A stretch of 6,526 bases of DNA from NCBI GenBank assembly GCA_937902445.1, contig CALELJ010000221.1, forward strand, positions 1-6,526. Reading direction: 5' to 3'. The position numbers and the translations under genes are program-made. This stretch comes from an uncultured Treponema sp. (GTDB lineage: Bacteria; Spirochaetota; Spirochaetia; Treponematales; Treponemataceae). The first letter of the stretch is position 1. Each line of letters begins with the position of its first letter. Below are positions 5,453 through 6,526 of the stretch, in pieces. Below the pieces are notes generated by a model. That model did not search any database. It was not told the DNA's origin and saw only the letters and a list, made by a program, of their open reading frames with translations.

Positions 5453-6526
5453 CGCTTCTCCCTTTTCTGTCGGAATTTCAAGCATTCCATAATAAATCTT
5501 TTTGCGTAATCGGGATTCGACCAGTAATAAAGATGCGGAAATCCCCACCATCTGTTTTCATCAGCATGAACGCAGTTCCATTTTTTTTCGCTGAGAGGTT
5601 TATGGGCAATGCAGTCCTGACCATTTGAAGTGGAATCATAATAATGGAATTCATGGCCTTTTATGACATTATCGCAGCCCTTCAGGAATTTTCTTTCAGC
5701 GTCACAGAATTCCGCATAGCCGAATCTTACGAGGCTGCCTTTGAATTCACAGCTGCCATCAATTACTCCACACATTTTGAATCGTCTTCCGTCTTTATCC
5801 GTAATGGACTCATGAAGGTACATGAAGCCGCCACACTCAGCGATGGATGGAGTTCCGTTTGTAATCGCCTTCCTTATGGAATCTTTCATCTCCATATTGG
5901 ATTCAAGTTCAGCAAGATAAAGTTCTGGATATCCTCCACCCAGAATCACTCCATCGATGTCATCCGGTAGTGCTCCATCTTTCAACGGAGAAAATTTCAA
6001 AATCTCCGCTCCCATTTTTTCAAGCATCCGGATGTTTTCAGAGTAATAAAAACAAAAGGCATCATCCCAAGCCAGAGCAATTTTCACCTTGTATTCAGGG
6101 AAACGAAATTCATCCGCAGTGAAATTCAATTCATGAGCTTCATGAGCAATCTCAATGATTTTATCAACGTCAACGGTACGGGCAATCTGGGCAGCTGAGA
6201 TTCCACAAATTTTTTCAAGACCGGCAATCTCATCAGGCATTACAAGACCAAGGTGCCGGCTTTCCAATGACAGTTCCCTGTTGTGTTCGAAATAACCAAG
6301 AACCTTCACACCGGTGTTTCTTTCAATTTCCTTTGAAAGTTTTTCGTAAAGCATTGGAGAAATATTGTTTAATATAACTCCCCTTATAAGCCTTTCCGTA
6401 TCAAAGCAGGAAAAGCCTTTCACCACTGCCATGACTGAACGGGACATTCCCTTTGCATCCACAACAAGAACTATGGGAGCATCAAGAACCTTTGCCAGAT
6501 GATATGTGGAGGCTTCGTCACTGACT
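5449..6526 (-). CDS. cbiA: Cobyrinate a,c-diamide synthase, C-terminal 358 residues (cut by the right edge)
   Basis: The frame is open through the right edge. The GTG at 6462 is an internal valine of the strand IVLVVDAKGMSRSV, not a start. CbiA proteins are usually about 450-460 residues, so about 100 N-terminal residues, including the P-loop, lie outside. The visible end of the ATP-dependent synthetase domain has VVDAKGMSRS and GVILNNIS. From about 144 a class I-like glutamine amidotransferase domain follows: IALAWDDAFCFYY, then GVILGGGYPELYL, the nucleophile Cys in AECGGFMYL (codon 5835-5833), and the GHEFHYY His motif. The enzyme amidates the a and c side chains of cobyrinic acid with ATP and glutamine in the cytosol. 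All visible catalytic residues are intact. It ends in an ATGA overlap with cbiL, so both are in one operon, whose upstream part is outside the window. Confidence 0.95.
   Translation of the reverse strand, partial: VSDEASTYHLAKVLDAPIVLVVDAKGMSRSVMAVVKGFSCFDTERLIRGVILNNISPMLYEKLSKEIERNTGVKVLGYFEHNRELSLESRHLGLVMPDEIAGLEKICGISAAQIARTVDVDKIIEIAHEAHELNFTADEFRFPEYKVKIALAWDDAFCFYYSENIRMLEKMGAEILKFSPLKDGALPDDIDGVILGGGYPELYLAELESNMEMKDSIRKAITNGTPSIAECGGFMYLHESITDKDGRRFKMCGVIDGSCEFKGSLVRFGYAEFCDAERKFLKGCDNVIKGHEFHYYDSTSNGQDCIAHKPLSEKKWNCVHADENRWWGFPHLYYWSNPDYAKRFIMECLKFRQKREKR

Noticed and set aside
5453..5551. A 33-codon upstream extension of the cbiL frame
   Set aside because: It overlaps the conserved C-terminal end of cbiA. 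The methylase motif begins right after the ATG pair at 5452/5449, which has a ribosome binding site.
5644..5970. A 108-codon plus-strand frame opposite cbiA
   Set aside because: It is antisense to the conserved glutamine amidotransferase domain. The frame is open because of codon bias on the other strand.

Overview
This is a moderately AT-rich bacterial window, densely packed with protein-coding genes. Nearly all genes lie on the minus strand. No rRNA, tRNA, CRISPR array, insertion sequence or long repeat was seen. The gene set (corrin-ring synthesis with a CbiL that carries a Cys-rich tail, a U32-like Fe-S-type protein, MATE exporters, RidA, a small nitroreductase) and the Shine-Dalgarno sites fit an anaerobic, gut- or mouth-type bacterium such as a clostridium or a spirochaete. 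The sequence alone does not fix the lineage.

Right side (about 2362-6526, minus strand, read right to left): a run of six closely spaced genes. It opens with the C-terminal three quarters of cbiA (cobyrinate a,c-diamide synthase), which is cut by the window edge. cbiL (cobalt-factor II / precorrin-2 C20-methyltransferase) follows through an ATGA overlap and ends in an unusual cysteine-rich domain. After 31 bp comes a cupin-nitroreductase fusion. This is followed by a 67-residue basic unknown protein with a very strong ribosome binding site, then ridA, then a HAD-type 5'(3')-deoxyribonucleotidase. The cobalamin genes are probably the tail of a larger cob operon lying to the right. A promoter-like sequence in the end of cbiL may let the four downstream genes be expressed separately.

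Left side (1-2426): a MATE-family multidrug/organic-cation exporter on the plus strand converges on the nucleotidase gene, and their coding ends overlap by 65 bp. Divergent from it, across only 52 bp, is a minus-strand U32-like protein with a cysteine cluster. Just downstream of that gene, the first 25 codons of a second MATE transporter run off the left edge. The U32-like gene is therefore flanked by two MATE genes.

The points most worth following up are the CbiL-Cys-rich fusion, the cupin-nitroreductase fusion next to corrin synthesis, the U32-like/MATE neighbourhood and the small unknown gene. No clearly new multi-gene system can be claimed from sequence reading alone.
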